Below are positions 37,216 to 45,967 of a stretch of DNA of 64,000 bases, piece after piece (the first letter of the stretch is position 1; every line of letters begins with the position of its first letter). The notes under the pieces are model-generated. The model made no database searches, was not told the origin of the DNA, and saw only the letters and a list, made by a program, of their open reading frames with translations. Origin of the DNA: Herbaspirillum sp. ST 5-3 (GTDB lineage Bacteria; Pseudomonadota; Gammaproteobacteria; Burkholderiales; Burkholderiaceae_D); the NCBI RefSeq assembly GCF_004804275.1, contig NZ_STGI01000005.1, forward strand, positions 186,001 through 250,000, read 5' to 3'. Position numbers and translations under genes: made by a program.

Positions 37216-37651
37216 CATCGATCGCGCCATCATCAACCAGTTGCAGGGCGGGCTTCCGATCTGCGAGCGACCGTATCTGGAAGCAGCCCGCGGCATCGGT
37301 ATCGGCGAGGAAGAACTGATCGAGCGCCTGGCGCAACTGCTGGAGCGAGGCGTCCTGACGCGAGTCGGTCCCTTGTTCCAGATCGAGCGCATGGGCGGCG
37401 CCTTCACGCTGGCCGCCTTGCACGCGCCCGAGGATCGCTACGATCAGATCGCCGAGCGCGTCAATGCCTTGCCGCAGATCGCACACAACTACACGCGCAC
37501 ACACGAACTCAACATGTGGTTCGTGATTGCCACCGAAACGCCCGACGAAATCGATCGCGTAATCGACCGGATCGAACAGGACACCGGCTGCACCGTGTTC
37601 AACTTCCCGAAGTCGCGCGAGTATTTCGTTGAGATGAAACTGAAGGTTTGA
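37208..37651 (+). CDS. nirG: Siroheme decarboxylase subunit NirG
   Basis: The 147-residue AsnC/Lrp-like protein has an N-terminal winged helix (DDIDRAIINQLQGGLPICER) and the substrate-side block HNYTRTHELNMWFVIATE. It is a component of the NirDLGH siroheme decarboxylase in the cytoplasm. The ATG at 37208 sits inside the end of nirDL, with GAGG about 7 bases before it. The frame is open further upstream but without family similarity. Confidence 0.88.
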   Translation: MDDIDRAIINQLQGGLPICERPYLEAARGIGIGEEELIERLAQLLERGVLTRVGPLFQIERMGGAFTLAALHAPEDRYDQIAERVNALPQIAHNYTRTHELNMWFVIATETPDEIDRVIDRIEQDTGCTVFNFPKSREYFVEMKLKV

Positions 37652-37658
37652 CAAGGCC

Positions 37659-38132
37659 ATGGACGCTATCGACCGCGCGATCATCGTCGCCACCCAGCAA
37701 GGTCTGCCGCTGGTGGCGCGCCCCTACCATGCCATCGCCGAACGTCTAAATCTTGATGCCGAAGAAGTGATGGCGCGCCTGCGCCGCATGCAGGATGCGG
37801 GCGTGATCCGGCGCATCGGCGTGGTGCCGAATCATTATGCGATCGGGTATCGCGCCAATGGCATGACGGTCTGGGATGTGGCCGACGAGATGGTCGATGA
37901 ACTCGGCGAGCGCGTGGGCAGGCTGGATTTCGTTACCCATTGCTATCGTCGTCCGCGCCGCCTGCCGCAATGGCCCTACAACCTGTTCGCAATGGTGCAT
38001 GGGCATAGCCGCGAAGAGGTGGAAGCGCAGATTGCCCGGATCAAGGATGTGCTGGGCGACCATGTTCGCGCCCATGATGTGTTGTACAGCACTCGAATTC
38101 TCAAGAAAACCGGCCTGCGACTGGTCGGATAA
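37659..38132 (+). CDS. nirH: Siroheme decarboxylase subunit NirH
   Basis: The 157-residue protein is another AsnC/Lrp-like subunit (MDAIDRAIIVATQQGLPLVAR, then CYRRPRRLPQWPYNLFAMVHG). It most resembles the NirL half of the fused protein. It would act with NirDL and NirG in removing two propionate carboxyls of siroheme. It begins 7 bases after nirG and ends 11 bases before nirJ. Confidence 0.88.
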   Translation: MDAIDRAIIVATQQGLPLVARPYHAIAERLNLDAEEVMARLRRMQDAGVIRRIGVVPNHYAIGYRANGMTVWDVADEMVDELGERVGRLDFVTHCYRRPRRLPQWPYNLFAMVHGHSREEVEAQIARIKDVLGDHVRAHDVLYSTRILKKTGLRLVG

Positions 38133-38143
38133 AGGAAAGCACC

Positions 38144-39346
38144 ATGTTTCGTATCAGCCAATACATGCGCGAACTCGCGCATCCGACGCCGATGGGTCCG
38201 AAGCGTAATCCGCCCGGTCCGGTAGTGATCTGGAATCTGATCCGGCGCTGCAATCTGACTTGCAAGCACTGCTATTCGATCTCGGCCGACAAGGATTTTG
38301 CGGGCGAGCTGAGCACCGACGAGGTCTATGCGGTGATGGAGGATTTGCGCGCCTTCGGCGTGCCGGTCCTGATTCTCTCGGGCGGCGAGCCGCTGCTGCG
38401 CAAGGATATCTACGAAGTTGGAAAGCATGCGAAGAAGATGGGTTTCTACGTCGGCCTCTCGACCAACGGCACGCTGATCAACACCAGCAATATCGACCAG
38501 ATCGCGGCGGCCGGCTTCGACTATGTCGGCATCAGCCTGGACGGCATGCACGAGACGCACGATATTTTCCGCCGCAAGGAAGGCGCCTTCGATGCATCCC
38601 TGCATGGCGTGCGATTGTGCCGCTCGGTCGGCATACGCGCCGGCGTACGCTTCACGCTGACACAGGACAATGCGCATGACCTTCCTGCGCTGCTGCAGCT
38701 GGTCGACGACGAGGGCATCGACAAGTTCTACCTGTCGCATCTCAATTATGCGGGGCGCGGCAACAAGAACCGCGGACATGACGCCTTCCTGCAGACCACG
38801 CGCAATGCAATGGATCTGCTGTTCGACACCTGCTGGGAGAACGTGAAAAACGGCATCGAGAAGGAATTCGTGACGGGCAATAACGATGCGGACGGCGTGT
38901 ACCTGCTGCACTGGGTGCGGCGGCACATGCCGGAGCGCGAGGCGCACCTGCGCGCGAAACTGTCGCAATGGGGCGGCAATGCGTCCGGCGTCAACGTGGC
39001 GAACATCGACAACCTCGGCAACGTGCATCCGGACACGATGTGGTGGCAGCACAATCTCGGCAATGTGCGCGATCGCAAGTTCTCCGATATCTGGCGCGAT
39101 ACCTCCGACCCGCTGATGGCCGGCCTGAAATCCAGCCCGCGTCCCGTCAAGGGGCGCTGCGCGGAGTGCAGCTATCTCGATGTGTGCGGCGGCAATACCC
39201 GCATCCGCGCGCTGCAGCTGACGGGCGATCCGTGGCAGGAAGACCCGGCGTGCTATCTGAGCGACGAGGAGATCGGCCTGTCGGGACCGCGTGAACGCGT
39301 GCAGATGACACCGTATATCAAGATCCGCGCGGCAGGTGCAGCATGA
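38144..39346 (+). CDS. nirJ: Radical SAM heme d1 biosynthesis protein NirJ
   Basis: The 400-residue enzyme is a radical SAM protein that replaces the two propionates on didecarboxysiroheme by oxo groups. CNLTCKHCYS near residue 38 carries the CxxxCxxC that binds the SAM cluster; LSGGEPLLR follows. A SPASM-type C-terminal cysteine set is visible in CAECSYLDVCGGN and CYLSDEE. AAAGGAAAG lies close before the ATG. It overlaps nirN by four bases. Confidence 0.95.
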   Translation: MFRISQYMRELAHPTPMGPKRNPPGPVVIWNLIRRCNLTCKHCYSISADKDFAGELSTDEVYAVMEDLRAFGVPVLILSGGEPLLRKDIYEVGKHAKKMGFYVGLSTNGTLINTSNIDQIAAAGFDYVGISLDGMHETHDIFRRKEGAFDASLHGVRLCRSVGIRAGVRFTLTQDNAHDLPALLQLVDDEGIDKFYLSHLNYAGRGNKNRGHDAFLQTTRNAMDLLFDTCWENVKNGIEKEFVTGNNDADGVYLLHWVRRHMPEREAHLRAKLSQWGGNASGVNVANIDNLGNVHPDTMWWQHNLGNVRDRKFSDIWRDTSDPLMAGLKSSPRPVKGRCAECSYLDVCGGNTRIRALQLTGDPWQEDPACYLSDEEIGLSGPRERVQMTPYIKIRAAGAA

Positions 39347-40896
39347 GCAAAGGCTTGACGAGTTTCGCGGCAGCCGTGCTCGCCTGCGCCAGCGCAATGG
39401 CGTCGGCCGCAACGGACACGGCAACACTTTTTCAAACGCATTGCGCGTCCTGCCACGGGCCTGACCGGCTGGGCGCGATTGCGCCTGCCCTCCTGCCGGG
39501 CAACCTGGAGCGCCTGCGCCGCCCCGAAGCGGTGAAGACGATTTCCGAAGGCCGCATCGCAACGCAGATGCCGCCCTTTGCCGACAAGCTGACCACGGAC
39601 GAGATCAAGCAGCTCGTCGATTACATTTACACGCCGCCGGCGGTCACGCCGACCTGGGGCATCAATGAAATCCGCGCCTCACGCCTGCAATACCACGCAC
39701 CGGGCAGCCTGCCCGACAAGCCGGTGTTCAAGGCCGACCCACTCAACCTGTTCGTGGTGGTCGAACTCGGCGACCATCATGCGACCATTCTCGACGGCGA
39801 CAAGTTCGAGCCGATCGTGCGTTTTCCGACGCGCTTTGCCTTGCATGGCGGACCGAAATTTTCGCCCGACGGACGCTACGTCTATTTCGCGTCGCGCGAC
39901 GGCTGGATCGCCAAGTACGATATCTGGAACCTGACGCTGATCGCGGAAGTGCGCGCCGGCATCAATGCGCGCAACCTGGCGGTGTCGAGCGACGGCCGCT
40001 ATGCGATCGTCGCGAATTACCTGCCGCACACGCTGGTGATACTCGACACCAAGGACCTGACGCCGATCAAGGTGATCGAGGTGAAGGACCGCAACGGCAA
40101 GAGCTCGCGCGTGTCAGCGGTGTACGACGCCGCGCCGCGCAAGAGCTTCGTCGCGGCGATGAAGGATATTTCCGAAGTGTGGGAATTGAGCTATGACGAA
40201 AAGGCGCCGCCGGTGTACGAGGGTTTCGTGCATGACTACAAGATGGCCGAAGCGCTGGCTACGCCGGGACCGTTTCCGCCGCGCCGCATCGAGCTGGATG
40301 ACTATCTGGACGACTTTTTTTTCGACGCGCATTACGACAACATGATCGGCGCATCGCGCGAAGGACGCGGCCAGGTGGTCAATTTAAATGTGCGGCGCAA
40401 GATCGCCAGCATCGACCTGCCCGGCATGCCGCATCTCGGCTCCGGCATCAGCTGGGAATACCATGGACGACCGGTGCTCGCCAGCCCGAACCTGAAGGAC
40501 GGTGTTGTGACGGTGGTCGACATGAAAAACTGGCAGACCATCAAGCACATCAAGACACTCGGTCCGGGTTTCTTCATGCGCAGCCATGAGAATACGCCCT
40601 ACGCGTGGGTCGACGCCTTCAACAGCAAGGACCACCGCGACGTGATCCAGATCATCGACAAGCAGAAGCTGGAAGTCATTGCGCTTCTGCGCCCCAGCCC
40701 CGGCAAGGTAGCCGCGCACACCGAATTCACGCGTGACGGAAAGTATGCGCTGGTCAGCATCTGGGAAAACGATGGCGAGCTGGTGATCTACGATGCGCAG
40801 ACGCTGAAGGAAGTGAAACGCCTGCCGATGAAGAAACCCTCGGGGAAGTACAACGTCTACAACAAGATCACGCGCTCGTCCGGCACAAGCCACTGA
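39343..40896 (+). CDS. nirN: Cytochrome c / heme d1 protein NirN
   Basis: The 517-residue periplasmic protein is a NirS paralogue with a signal peptide (FAAAVLACASAMASA), a cytochrome c motif CASCHGPDR near residue 35, and a heme d1-type propeller. NirN is described as the dehydrogenase that introduces the acrylate double bond of heme d1. It closes the nir operon. A GC-rich stem-loop follows at 40907-40942. Confidence 0.93.
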   Translation: MSKGLTSFAAAVLACASAMASAATDTATLFQTHCASCHGPDRLGAIAPALLPGNLERLRRPEAVKTISEGRIATQMPPFADKLTTDEIKQLVDYIYTPPAVTPTWGINEIRASRLQYHAPGSLPDKPVFKADPLNLFVVVELGDHHATILDGDKFEPIVRFPTRFALHGGPKFSPDGRYVYFASRDGWIAKYDIWNLTLIAEVRAGINARNLAVSSDGRYAIVANYLPHTLVILDTKDLTPIKVIEVKDRNGKSSRVSAVYDAAPRKSFVAAMKDISEVWELSYDEKAPPVYEGFVHDYKMAEALATPGPFPPRRIELDDYLDDFFFDAHYDNMIGASREGRGQVVNLNVRRKIASIDLPGMPHLGSGISWEYHGRPVLASPNLKDGVVTVVDMKNWQTIKHIKTLGPGFFMRSHENTPYAWVDAFNSKDHRDVIQIIDKQKLEVIALLRPSPGKVAAHTEFTRDGKYALVSIWENDGELVIYDAQTLKEVKRLPMKKPSGKYNVYNKITRSSGTSH

Positions 40897-40906
40897 GTGC
40901 GTCGGA

Positions 40907-40942
40907 AGCCGGCCGCAAGCGCTATGCTTGTTGCGGCCGGCT
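40907..40942. terminator. Stem-loop between convergent nirN and DUF1801 genes
   Basis: AGCCGGCCGCAA/TTGCGGCCGGCT is a perfect 12-bp inverted repeat with a 12-base loop, 11 bases after the nirN stop and 35 bases after the convergent gene stop. No T-run flanks it on either side, so it is a likely but atypical bidirectional terminator. Confidence 0.55.
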
Positions 40943-40976
40943 GCACATCATGCGTGCTTCCAGCGTGATTACCGGC

Positions 40977-41447
40977 TCACTTCTTGCCACGCCCCGGTGA
41001 CTTCGCGGCACTGATCCGGAGGTTCTCCGCGACTGCGGCCTGGATCAGGACCTTGAACGCCTCGGCGTCGAGCACTTCTCCCTCCCGGATATCGATGGCG
41101 CGGCGCGTGTTTCCATCGAGGCTCGCATTAAAGAGGCCCTGCGGATCCGGCAGGGAAGCACCCCGTGCGAAGGTCAGCTTCACCGTCTGTTTGTAGGCCT
41201 CGCCGGTGCAGACAATCCCGGCGTGCGACCATACGGGTACGCCCATGGGACTACTGGGCTTCACCCATTTGCACTCCTCCACGATGTCCGGATCGGCCTC
41301 GTGGATGAGGCGGCGAACCTCGGTCAGCGTCTCGGCGCGCCAGCCGCCGACGGACCGGATTCGCTCGTCGATGAGATCGGAGGCTGTGATGGCGGTCGCG
41401 GACTCCGCGCCTGTCTTTGGATCACTTTTCTTTGATTTCAGCGGCAT
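40977..41447 (-). CDS. DUF1801 (YdhG-like) protein
   Basis: The 156-residue cytoplasmic protein matches the DUF1801 pattern (ETLTEVRRLIHEADPDIVEECKWVKPS, then VWSHAGIVC and VKLTFARGASLPDP). The family has no established function. It is convergent with nirN and does not look linked to denitrification. Confidence 0.75.
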   Translation of the reverse strand: MPLKSKKSDPKTGAESATAITASDLIDERIRSVGGWRAETLTEVRRLIHEADPDIVEECKWVKPSSPMGVPVWSHAGIVCTGEAYKQTVKLTFARGASLPDPQGLFNASLDGNTRRAIDIREGEVLDAEAFKVLIQAAVAENLRISAAKSPGRGKK

Positions 41448-41558
41448 GGTTCATGCTCCAACTTGTTGTGGCACTCAATCCTGAAGATGGCCGGTGGTGA
41501 AGTGACCCGTGTCAATTGATGCGTTGAATTCTTTACTCATACGCCCCCAGTAATTCGA

Positions 41559-42014
41559 TTATTCATTTCTCTTAACCTCACTCACAAACTCCGCCGTCTC
41601 GCGAATCAGCCGATAACAAGAAGCCTCCTTCGCAGTCACGAGTTCGTTTAGTCGATCCGAGTCCTTTGTAGCGACAACCAAATCCGAAAATTTCTGAATC
41701 GATTCTTCAACAGATGCCTGAAATGCAGCCTTGTCGGGCGAAAAGTTCAGTCCGGACTGGGCGTGAGTCCTGAACATGCCAGCTCCTGCTCCCGTGAGCT
41801 TGGCAATGTCGCTCTTCGCCGATTGGATTTCTCTTCTGTTCATCACATAGAAGAAGGCGGCGCATTCAGCGTGTCTCCTCGCAAGAACTGCCTGTTCCGG
41901 TCGGTCCGGCGCGAAAGAATAGGTCTTCTGGTAGCGGTATAGCAAGTAAACGGCACCGACCGCAATCAAGAAGAAAATCAGCGCTGAAATGAATATCTTT
42001 TTAGGGTGTGCCAT
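41559..42014 (-). CDS. Hypothetical protein with N-terminal membrane anchor
   Basis: This 151-residue protein has one membrane segment (about 8-26, IFISALIFFLIAVGAVYLLY) and a mainly helical, charged remainder with two or three cysteines. I recognise no family. It belongs to a trio of minus-strand orphan genes (41559-42702) with lower GC than their neighbours, suggesting a small acquired segment. Confidence 0.5.
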   Translation of the reverse strand: MAHPKKIFISALIFFLIAVGAVYLLYRYQKTYSFAPDRPEQAVLARRHAECAAFFYVMNRREIQSAKSDIAKLTGAGAGMFRTHAQSGLNFSPDKAAFQASVEESIQKFSDLVVATKDSDRLNELVTAKEASCYRLIRETAEFVSEVKRNE

Positions 42015-42036
42015 ACAAACAGGTGAATTTAATGGA

Positions 42037-42438
42037 CTATTGGCGAGTGCCGTTCGGCGTCTCGGCCAAATTGCGAGTCACGATGGCACTGTCAGGGCAG
42101 CCAGAGAAGTTGGTCTCTGTTATGGTGACCGGCCCATACCATTGATGAACACCAGCAAATCCGCCTGTCTGCAATATCCAGGCCAATTTGCTCTTTGTAT
42201 CGATGAGCGCCATATGCTCAAAACCGTCCCTGACATGACTCGCATGGCTTTCGAATTGAACCAGCACGGAGGTCTGATCGCGATTTCTAAACTGCTCCGG
42301 CTCCGACGTTCGAGGCACATCTTTCTCTATACCCGCATAGGTAATGCCGTATTGCTTGGCAAGAGCATCTACAGGCGGACACTGCGCACATGCAGTATTT
42401 CCAAGCGCAAGTGCAATAACGAAGATTTCTACACGCAT
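42037..42438 (-). CDS. Hypothetical exported protein
   Basis: The 133-residue protein begins with a short signal peptide (MRVEIFVIALALGNTACA), then a soluble domain with Cys residues near both ends and a GITYAGIEKDVPRTSEPEQF stretch. No family is recognised. It lies 22 bases upstream of the anchored hypothetical gene on the same strand, so they may be cotranscribed. Confidence 0.45.
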   Translation of the reverse strand: MRVEIFVIALALGNTACAQCPPVDALAKQYGITYAGIEKDVPRTSEPEQFRNRDQTSVLVQFESHASHVRDGFEHMALIDTKSKLAWILQTGGFAGVHQWYGPVTITETNFSGCPDSAIVTRNLAETPNGTRQ

Positions 42439-42510
42439 AAATACTTAATGTCTTTGTTCACGGGAATGCATGCTTGCACGTCAATGCGCAACTGCAAGTT
42501 AAATCTCGAG

Positions 42511-42702
42511 TCATCTTTCGAAGAGTAGCTTGATTAAGCCAAATACCACTGCGCACACAGCCAAGACGATAATTTTCCCAAGAGGTAGCGCGTACATAGT
42601 CGGCGTATCGTCGAGCTCCCTTTTCAGGCGTTTCTTGCCCTCGGCCTTGTTGTCCATCAGACTTTCCATTAAAGGATCCAAGTAGCGATCTCCAAGCCGC
42701 AT
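42511..42702 (-). CDS. Small hypothetical protein with C-terminal membrane segment
   Basis: The 63-residue product has a charged N-terminal half (MDNKAEGKKRLKRELDD) and one C-terminal membrane helix (GKIIVLAVCAVVFGLIKLLF). There is no recognisable family. Its place ahead of the two hypothetical genes above makes a three-gene orphan group. Its reality is moderately supported by the clean tail-anchored layout. Confidence 0.4.
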   Translation of the reverse strand: MRLGDRYLDPLMESLMDNKAEGKKRLKRELDDTPTMYALPLGKIIVLAVCAVVFGLIKLLFER

Positions 42703-42907
42703 GGGCCTGGCTTCGAAAGATCGGCTGATTTAACGGGAAACATACAAAACCGGGAAGCCGGACACCATCGGTGCCGTTTCATTTACCGCCCAGTTTAGGC
42801 CGGGATTGCATTATCGGCAACAAAAAGGCCAACCAGATTGAACTTATCCAGTCAGTTGGACAGTCTGTTAGCCATGCCAGCTTATGCATTCCACCGCTTG
42901 TGCCGAC

Positions 42908-44701
42908 TCACTTCTTCTCATCCGCCGTCCGCGTCGAGCGGCATACCCGATTACGCCCCTGACGCTTCGCATCATAGAGAGCCGCATCGGCTGCCGAAAC
43001 CAGTTCGTCGGCATTGGCGCCGTTGCCGGGAAAATCGGCGACGCCGAAGGAGATGGTGGTGGGTGGCAGCGGGGCGTCCTGGTGGAACAGGCGCAAGGCT
43101 TCGACCGCGCGGCGCACGCGCTCGGCGAACTCGGCAGCATCCTCGGCCCGCGTTTCCGGCATGACGATCACAAACTCTTCTCCGCCGAAACGGCAGACGA
43201 CGTCGCTCGCTCGCGCCTCGGCCTGCAGCTCGATGGCGAGTTCCTTCAGGACGGTGTCGCCCGCCTGATGGCCGTAAACGTCGTTGAAGCGCTTGAAGTG
43301 ATCGATGTCGCAGACGATGATGCTGAAGGATTTTCCGTAGCGTCGGCTGCGCTCCAGTTCGTTCTGCATCACGCCGTTGAGCGCGCGCCGGTTGAACAGG
43401 CCGGTCAATGGATCGCGCTCGGCGAGGCGGGCCAGTTCCGCATTGGCGTTCTCGAGGTCTTCCGTGATCGCCTGCACGAAGTGCTGGTAGCGCAGCAGGA
43501 TGCGCATGTGGTTGTCTTCGTACAGGTTGCGTGATTCGTCGGCGGGCGCGCTCTTGGCGTGCATCGCCTTGCCGGGAGCCGGCGATTCGCGCATCGCGAC
43601 CACGACCATGGCGGCATTGCGCAGTCCGGCCGCGTCGGGGCGGCTGCAGAATTCGCCCGCGGTGATGAAGCCGGCGGTCGGTGCCAGTCGTTCGAACGGC
43701 AACAGCTCCAGGTCGATATCGCGCTGCAGGACGAAATGCCGCATGATGCAGGAATAGATGTGGATCGCTTCCGGTCCGAATGCGCGCACTTCCTTCTCCA
43801 GCGCTTGCACGCGCTGTTTCATCGACTCGATCCGCGCGTAGCCGAAATGCACTTCCTCGCCTTCCTGCAATTCGGCGGTAAACAGAATGCTGCCGTCTTT
43901 GCGCACCTGGTAGGGGACGCGTGCATGCAGTTCGCCATGCCGTTCCACCAGCAGGGGAAACTCCATGACGTTCAGGAAAAAGTTGTCTCCGGAATCGATG
44001 CCGAGATAACGCTTGTAGATGTCGATCGCGGGCTTGTGGTCGATCATCGACACGACCGAGCCCTGTGCCTGGGTGATGGTCAGCTTGCGTCCGATCGGTT
44101 GCCAGCCGAGATGCACCGCTCGGCTGATTTCAAGCGTGCCTCCGCATAGTGCAACCGCAACGAAACCGGCGTGGATCATGCGATGCCGGGAAAAGACCAG
44201 CATCCGCTTCAGCGAGATATCCGCCGAGCCGCCGCCGAAGACGGGAAGCCCCGGCGACGCCGTGTTGATGGACGCCAGAAGGAGATCGCAATTGAAGGCC
44301 AGCGGCGTGGCCAGCAGCAGCACGCCTTTGATGGAAGCAATCCTGTCGCCGAGCGCATCGACCAGGCGCGTTGCCGCGTCGGCCTCCTCGCCGGCATGGC
44401 AGTCCTGTTCAATCAGGACCAGTTCGGCGGTATCGAAGCAGGACAGTGACACCACGGACCGCGCGTCGCACACCTGGCCGCGACTGATATGACCGAAGGT
44501 GCTTGCGCCGACCACCACGATGTCTTCGCGCAGCGCGCGCAAGGCATCCATGATCTCGGTGATCCATTGAATGTCTTCGTCCCTGTTGTAGACCTGCACC
44601 AGCACGCTTTTCGCAGCACGCACGGATGTCAGCAGATCCGCCTGTCCCAGAAGGGCATGCAGTTCGCCAAGGTCGGAAAAGGCTCCGGTCAGCAGCTTCA
44701 T
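42908..44701 (-). CDS. FIST-domain sensor fused to GGDEF diguanylate cyclase (NosP-like)
   Basis: The 597-residue protein has an N-terminal FIST domain (about 1-370; GASTFGHISRGQV, GLPVFGGGSAD, AGFVAVALCGG and RDIDLELLPFERLAP). A helical linker follows, then a GGDEF domain (about 430-590). The active site is GGEEF with RASD five residues before it, an intact inhibitory I-site; DPLTGLFNRRA and DIDHFKRFNDVYGH are also present. It should make c-di-GMP. FIST proteins of the NosP type bind heme and sense NO, so its place between a nitrite reductase cluster and a putative NO reductase cluster suggests NO control of c-di-GMP. Heme binding is inferred. Confidence 0.85.
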   Translation of the reverse strand: MKLLTGAFSDLGELHALLGQADLLTSVRAAKSVLVQVYNRDEDIQWITEIMDALRALREDIVVVGASTFGHISRGQVCDARSVVSLSCFDTAELVLIEQDCHAGEEADAATRLVDALGDRIASIKGVLLLATPLAFNCDLLLASINTASPGLPVFGGGSADISLKRMLVFSRHRMIHAGFVAVALCGGTLEISRAVHLGWQPIGRKLTITQAQGSVVSMIDHKPAIDIYKRYLGIDSGDNFFLNVMEFPLLVERHGELHARVPYQVRKDGSILFTAELQEGEEVHFGYARIESMKQRVQALEKEVRAFGPEAIHIYSCIMRHFVLQRDIDLELLPFERLAPTAGFITAGEFCSRPDAAGLRNAAMVVVAMRESPAPGKAMHAKSAPADESRNLYEDNHMRILLRYQHFVQAITEDLENANAELARLAERDPLTGLFNRRALNGVMQNELERSRRYGKSFSIIVCDIDHFKRFNDVYGHQAGDTVLKELAIELQAEARASDVVCRFGGEEFVIVMPETRAEDAAEFAERVRRAVEALRLFHQDAPLPPTTISFGVADFPGNGANADELVSAADAALYDAKRQGRNRVCRSTRTADEKK

Positions 44702-45084
44702 TCCGTCAGCCGTAGTGATATTTGTTCAGATCGGGATATCGTGCCGGCGCCCGGCGCGAATGTTTCACCCGCGTTCATCAAGGCCGTGCAGCAGTGAAGC
44801 CAACCTTAGCATTGATATTTCCGCTGTGCAAATAAAACGCGACAAGTTTGGTCCGAGTGCAAACCCTTGTGATGCGCTCCTGTCGCTTTTCCGGCATTCG
44901 CATGCCGGCGCTTTGCGACGTTATTTTTCTGTCAGCGCAACGCAGCAAAACGCTCCGGATTTCGTCGCACATCCTGATGGCGAGCCCGCTTCATGACGCG
45001 CTATTACCAAATTCCCGCGGCGCACAAAGCCGTCTTTCGAGAGCCCGATCGAGGCCTTCCAGCACCAGGACTTTTTCTTTTTTC
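44702..45084. other. Intergenic region before the putative NO reductase operon
   Basis: This stretch between the divergent FIST-GGDEF and oxidoreductase genes has no supported gene. I see no clear promoter for the minus-strand gene. The Fnr/Dnr boxes for the plus-strand operon lie just beyond it. Confidence 0.35.
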
Positions 45085-45193
45085 TTGATACGTATCATGT
45101 TTTTTCGTTTGGCGCTTGCGTAACTTCTATCTTGCCAAACGTCTACGTTCCTGATTTCGATCATATCGGCGCATCCGCGCCGCTCCATATAAC
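45085..45193 (+). promoter_or_regulatory. Two Fnr/Dnr-type boxes and -10 of the putative NO reductase operon
   Basis: Box 1 is TTGAT-ACGT-ATCAT (45085-45098). Box 2 is CTGAT-TTCG-ATCAT (45151-45164). A TATAAC -10 at 45188-45193 places transcription near 45200, so box 2 is centred about -42, the class II activation position. This supports low-oxygen or NO-induced expression. The binding protein is not in this window. Confidence 0.7.
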
Positions 45194-45226
45194 CAATGCC
45201 GCATAACCGGCCACACGGAGGAAACG

Positions 45227-45400
45227 ATGTCTGCAAATCCTGAGTTGCATACCAACGAAGAATCGGAAGAGCGTGTTCCCATCATGCAGCAGATCCTGGA
45301 TAACCCGTTCCTGCTGCTGTTCATCGGTGTCGCCGTTCCGACGGTGTTCTACACCATGTGGGGAATCATGGAAATCGTGACGATCCCGATCGCGAAATAA
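45227..45400 (+). CDS. Small (57-residue) membrane protein of the heme-copper cluster
   Basis: The product MSANPELHTNEESEERVPIM continues to a single membrane helix (about 27-48) with a short tail ending TIPIAK. Small one-helix subunits (CbaD/IIa) accompany ba3-type oxidases, and this could be the equivalent here. ACGGAGG lies 6 bases before the ATG. The next gene starts 10 bases later, after its own GGAG. It is the first gene after the promoter, so it is very likely translated. Confidence 0.75.
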   Translation: MSANPELHTNEESEERVPIMQQILDNPFLLLFIGVAVPTVFYTMWGIMEIVTIPIAK

Positions 45401-45410
45401 GGAGACTGCT

Positions 45411-45956
45411 ATGAGCGCCATACATCCGCCAACCACGAGGCTGTGGTGGAAACAGCCGCTGGACCGCGTCGAAGGAACCTGGATTGCGATCGCTTTCTTC
45501 TGGTGCCTGATCATGTTCTTCATGATGCCGTACTGGCATGTGACCGGAAAGCAGAACCTGTCGAATGAAGCCTACCGCATCTCGCCCGAAGCCCATGGCA
45601 AGAAGGCGCAGGAGATGGTCGACAAATACACGGTGCGCACCGAGAGCGACCAGAAGATCCCGGTGGTGCATCCGCCAGCGGGCAGCGACGTCTATCTGGT
45701 TGCCCGCCTGTGGGCATGGTGGCCGATCCTCGAACTGGAAAAGGGCAAGAGCTACCGTTTGCACCTGTCGGCCATGGATTACATGCACGGCTTCTCCCTG
45801 CAGCCGTCGAACATCAACCTGCAGGTCATTCCCGGTTACGACATGGTGGTCACCGTGACGCCGAACCAGGAGGGAACCTATTCCATCGTCTGTAACGAGT
45901 ATTGCGGCATCGGCCATCACACCATGGTCAACCGCCTCTATGTCGTGAACAAATAA
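45411..45956 (+). CDS. Heme-copper oxidoreductase subunit II with CuA site
   Basis: The 181-residue protein has one N-terminal membrane segment (about 25-43) and a periplasmic cupredoxin domain. The CuA ligands are visible: His in YMHGF, then CNEYCGIGHHTM (C-x3-C-x3-H-x2-M) near the C-terminus. It accepts electrons from periplasmic cytochromes or cupredoxins and passes them to subunit I. Ordinary cNOR has a cytochrome c subunit instead, so CuA marks this as an oxidase-derived or alternative NO reductase complex, like NorS of the norSY type. Confidence 0.85.
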   Translation: MSAIHPPTTRLWWKQPLDRVEGTWIAIAFFWCLIMFFMMPYWHVTGKQNLSNEAYRISPEAHGKKAQEMVDKYTVRTESDQKIPVVHPPAGSDVYLVARLWAWWPILELEKGKSYRLHLSAMDYMHGFSLQPSNINLQVIPGYDMVVTVTPNQEGTYSIVCNEYCGIGHHTMVNRLYVVNK

Positions 45957-45967
45957 GGGGGATGCCC

